DNA of 5,842 nucleotides from Campylobacterota bacterium (GTDB lineage Bacteria; Campylobacterota; Campylobacteria; Campylobacterales; SZUA-545), in contig JAUPLZ010000364.1 of the NCBI GenBank assembly GCA_030836705.1, positions 1 to 5,842 of the forward strand. Direction: 5' to 3'. Both the position numbers and the translations under genes were made by a program. The number at the start of each line of letters is the position of its first letter. Within the stretch, counting starts at the first letter, position 1. Of this stretch, positions 5,495 through 5,842 are shown in pieces. A model generated the notes under the pieces. The model did not search any database. It was not told the origin of the DNA and was given only the letters and a program-made list of their open reading frames with translations.

Positions 5495-5842
5495 ATGCCA
5501 AGAGAAATAAGTAAATTTTTAACACAAGATCACAGAGCTTGCGATGAGGCTTTTAGTGAAGTAGAAAACAGTATATTAAACAAAAAAACCGACGGATTGG
5601 ATAAAAAATTTCAAGAGTTTGCGGATGATTTTCTTAACCACTTTAAAATGGAAGAAGAGGTTATGTTTCCTGTTTTTGAAGAGAGAACTGGGATGTTTGA
5701 GGGTCCGACTCAGGTGATGAGAATGGAGCATCAGCAGATGAAAGGGCTTATAGCGCAAATGCAAGGCGATGTTGAAAAAGGCAATTATGAACACTTTTTG
5801 GGGCTTGCAGAGACTTTTATGATTCTTACTCAACAGCACAAT
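5495..5842 (+). CDS. Hemerythrin (HHE)-domain protein, 3' partial
   Basis: Predicted cytosolic four-helix-bundle protein with a non-haem di-iron site, a family that binds O2 or handles NO and protects iron-sulfur enzymes. The frame is open to the right edge, giving 116 residues; a typical single-domain protein would need some tens more. Likely iron ligands are His13 (QDHRACD), His49 and Glu53 (LNHFKMEEE), His79 (MEHQQM) and His115 (QQHN at the window end), with the usual following acidic ligand expected just outside the window. The ATG at 5495 is preferred because GGAGAG (5485-5490) precedes it; an in-frame ATG at 5483 overlaps that site and has no ribosome binding site of its own. There is no signal peptide or membrane segment. 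It is transcribed away from a Crp/Fnr-type regulator across a perfect FNR-type box, suggesting control by low oxygen, NO or redox state. Oxygen delivery, storage, sensing and NO detoxification cannot be told apart. Confidence 0.88.
   Translation, partial: MPREISKFLTQDHRACDEAFSEVENSILNKKTDGLDKKFQEFADDFLNHFKMEEEVMFPVFEERTGMFEGPTQVMRMEHQQMKGLIAQMQGDVEKGNYEHFLGLAETFMILTQQHN

Noticed and set aside
5576..5839. 87-codon - strand frame opposite the hemerythrin gene
   Set aside because: The + strand frame encodes a clear HHE domain with its iron ligands. The - strand product has no recognisable motif.
1..5842. Mobile element, CRISPR array, tRNA or defence system
   Set aside because: No transposase or integrase-like protein, no regularly spaced direct repeats, no tRNA-like cloverleaf, and no gap over about 115 bases that could hold one. 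All genes share similar base use.

Overview
The window looks like chromosomal DNA of a Campylobacterota (epsilonproteobacterial) organism, most likely a free-living Sulfurimonas/Sulfuricurvum-type relative. This is inferred from the AT-rich, Lys/Ile/Phe-rich coding sequence, a short 49-residue bL32, the lineage-like forms of FtsW and MurG, and the gene set. No search was possible, so genus is a guess.

Positions 2-4754 hold a tightly packed + strand cluster: a DUF177/YceD-family protein (5' end outside the window), rpmF (ribosomal protein bL32), plsX and fabH (start of membrane lipid synthesis), then ftsW (septal peptidoglycan glycosyltransferase) and murG (lipid II synthesis). The yceD-rpmF-plsX-fabH order is a widely conserved bacterial block linking ribosome assembly with fatty acid and phospholipid initiation. 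ftsW and murG overlap by 4 bases and act one after the other: MurG makes lipid II, FtsW polymerises it. The only sizeable gap in the cluster (51 bases between fabH and ftsW) holds a perfect 7-bp inverted repeat. fabH and murG both start with TTG.

Positions 4744-5842 are a separate regulatory unit. A Crp/Fnr-family regulator on the - strand overlaps the end of murG tail-to-tail by 11 bases. Divergent from it is a hemerythrin (HHE) domain gene, cut by the right edge. The 112-base divergent intergenic region contains an exact FNR-type operator, TTGAT-ATGA-ATCAA. It sits about 41 bases upstream of a plausible hemerythrin transcription start, and next to a -10-like element for the regulator gene. 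The regulator keeps the E-x-x-S-R recognition-helix pattern that reads TTGAT in FNR, but lacks FNR's N-terminal cysteine cluster. The simplest reading is a small local circuit: a cluster-free Crp/Fnr sensor (O2, NO or redox; the signal cannot be told from sequence) that controls a di-iron O2/NO-binding protein and probably itself.

No mobile element, CRISPR array, tRNA or rRNA was seen. Apart from the regulator/hemerythrin module this is ordinary core genome.
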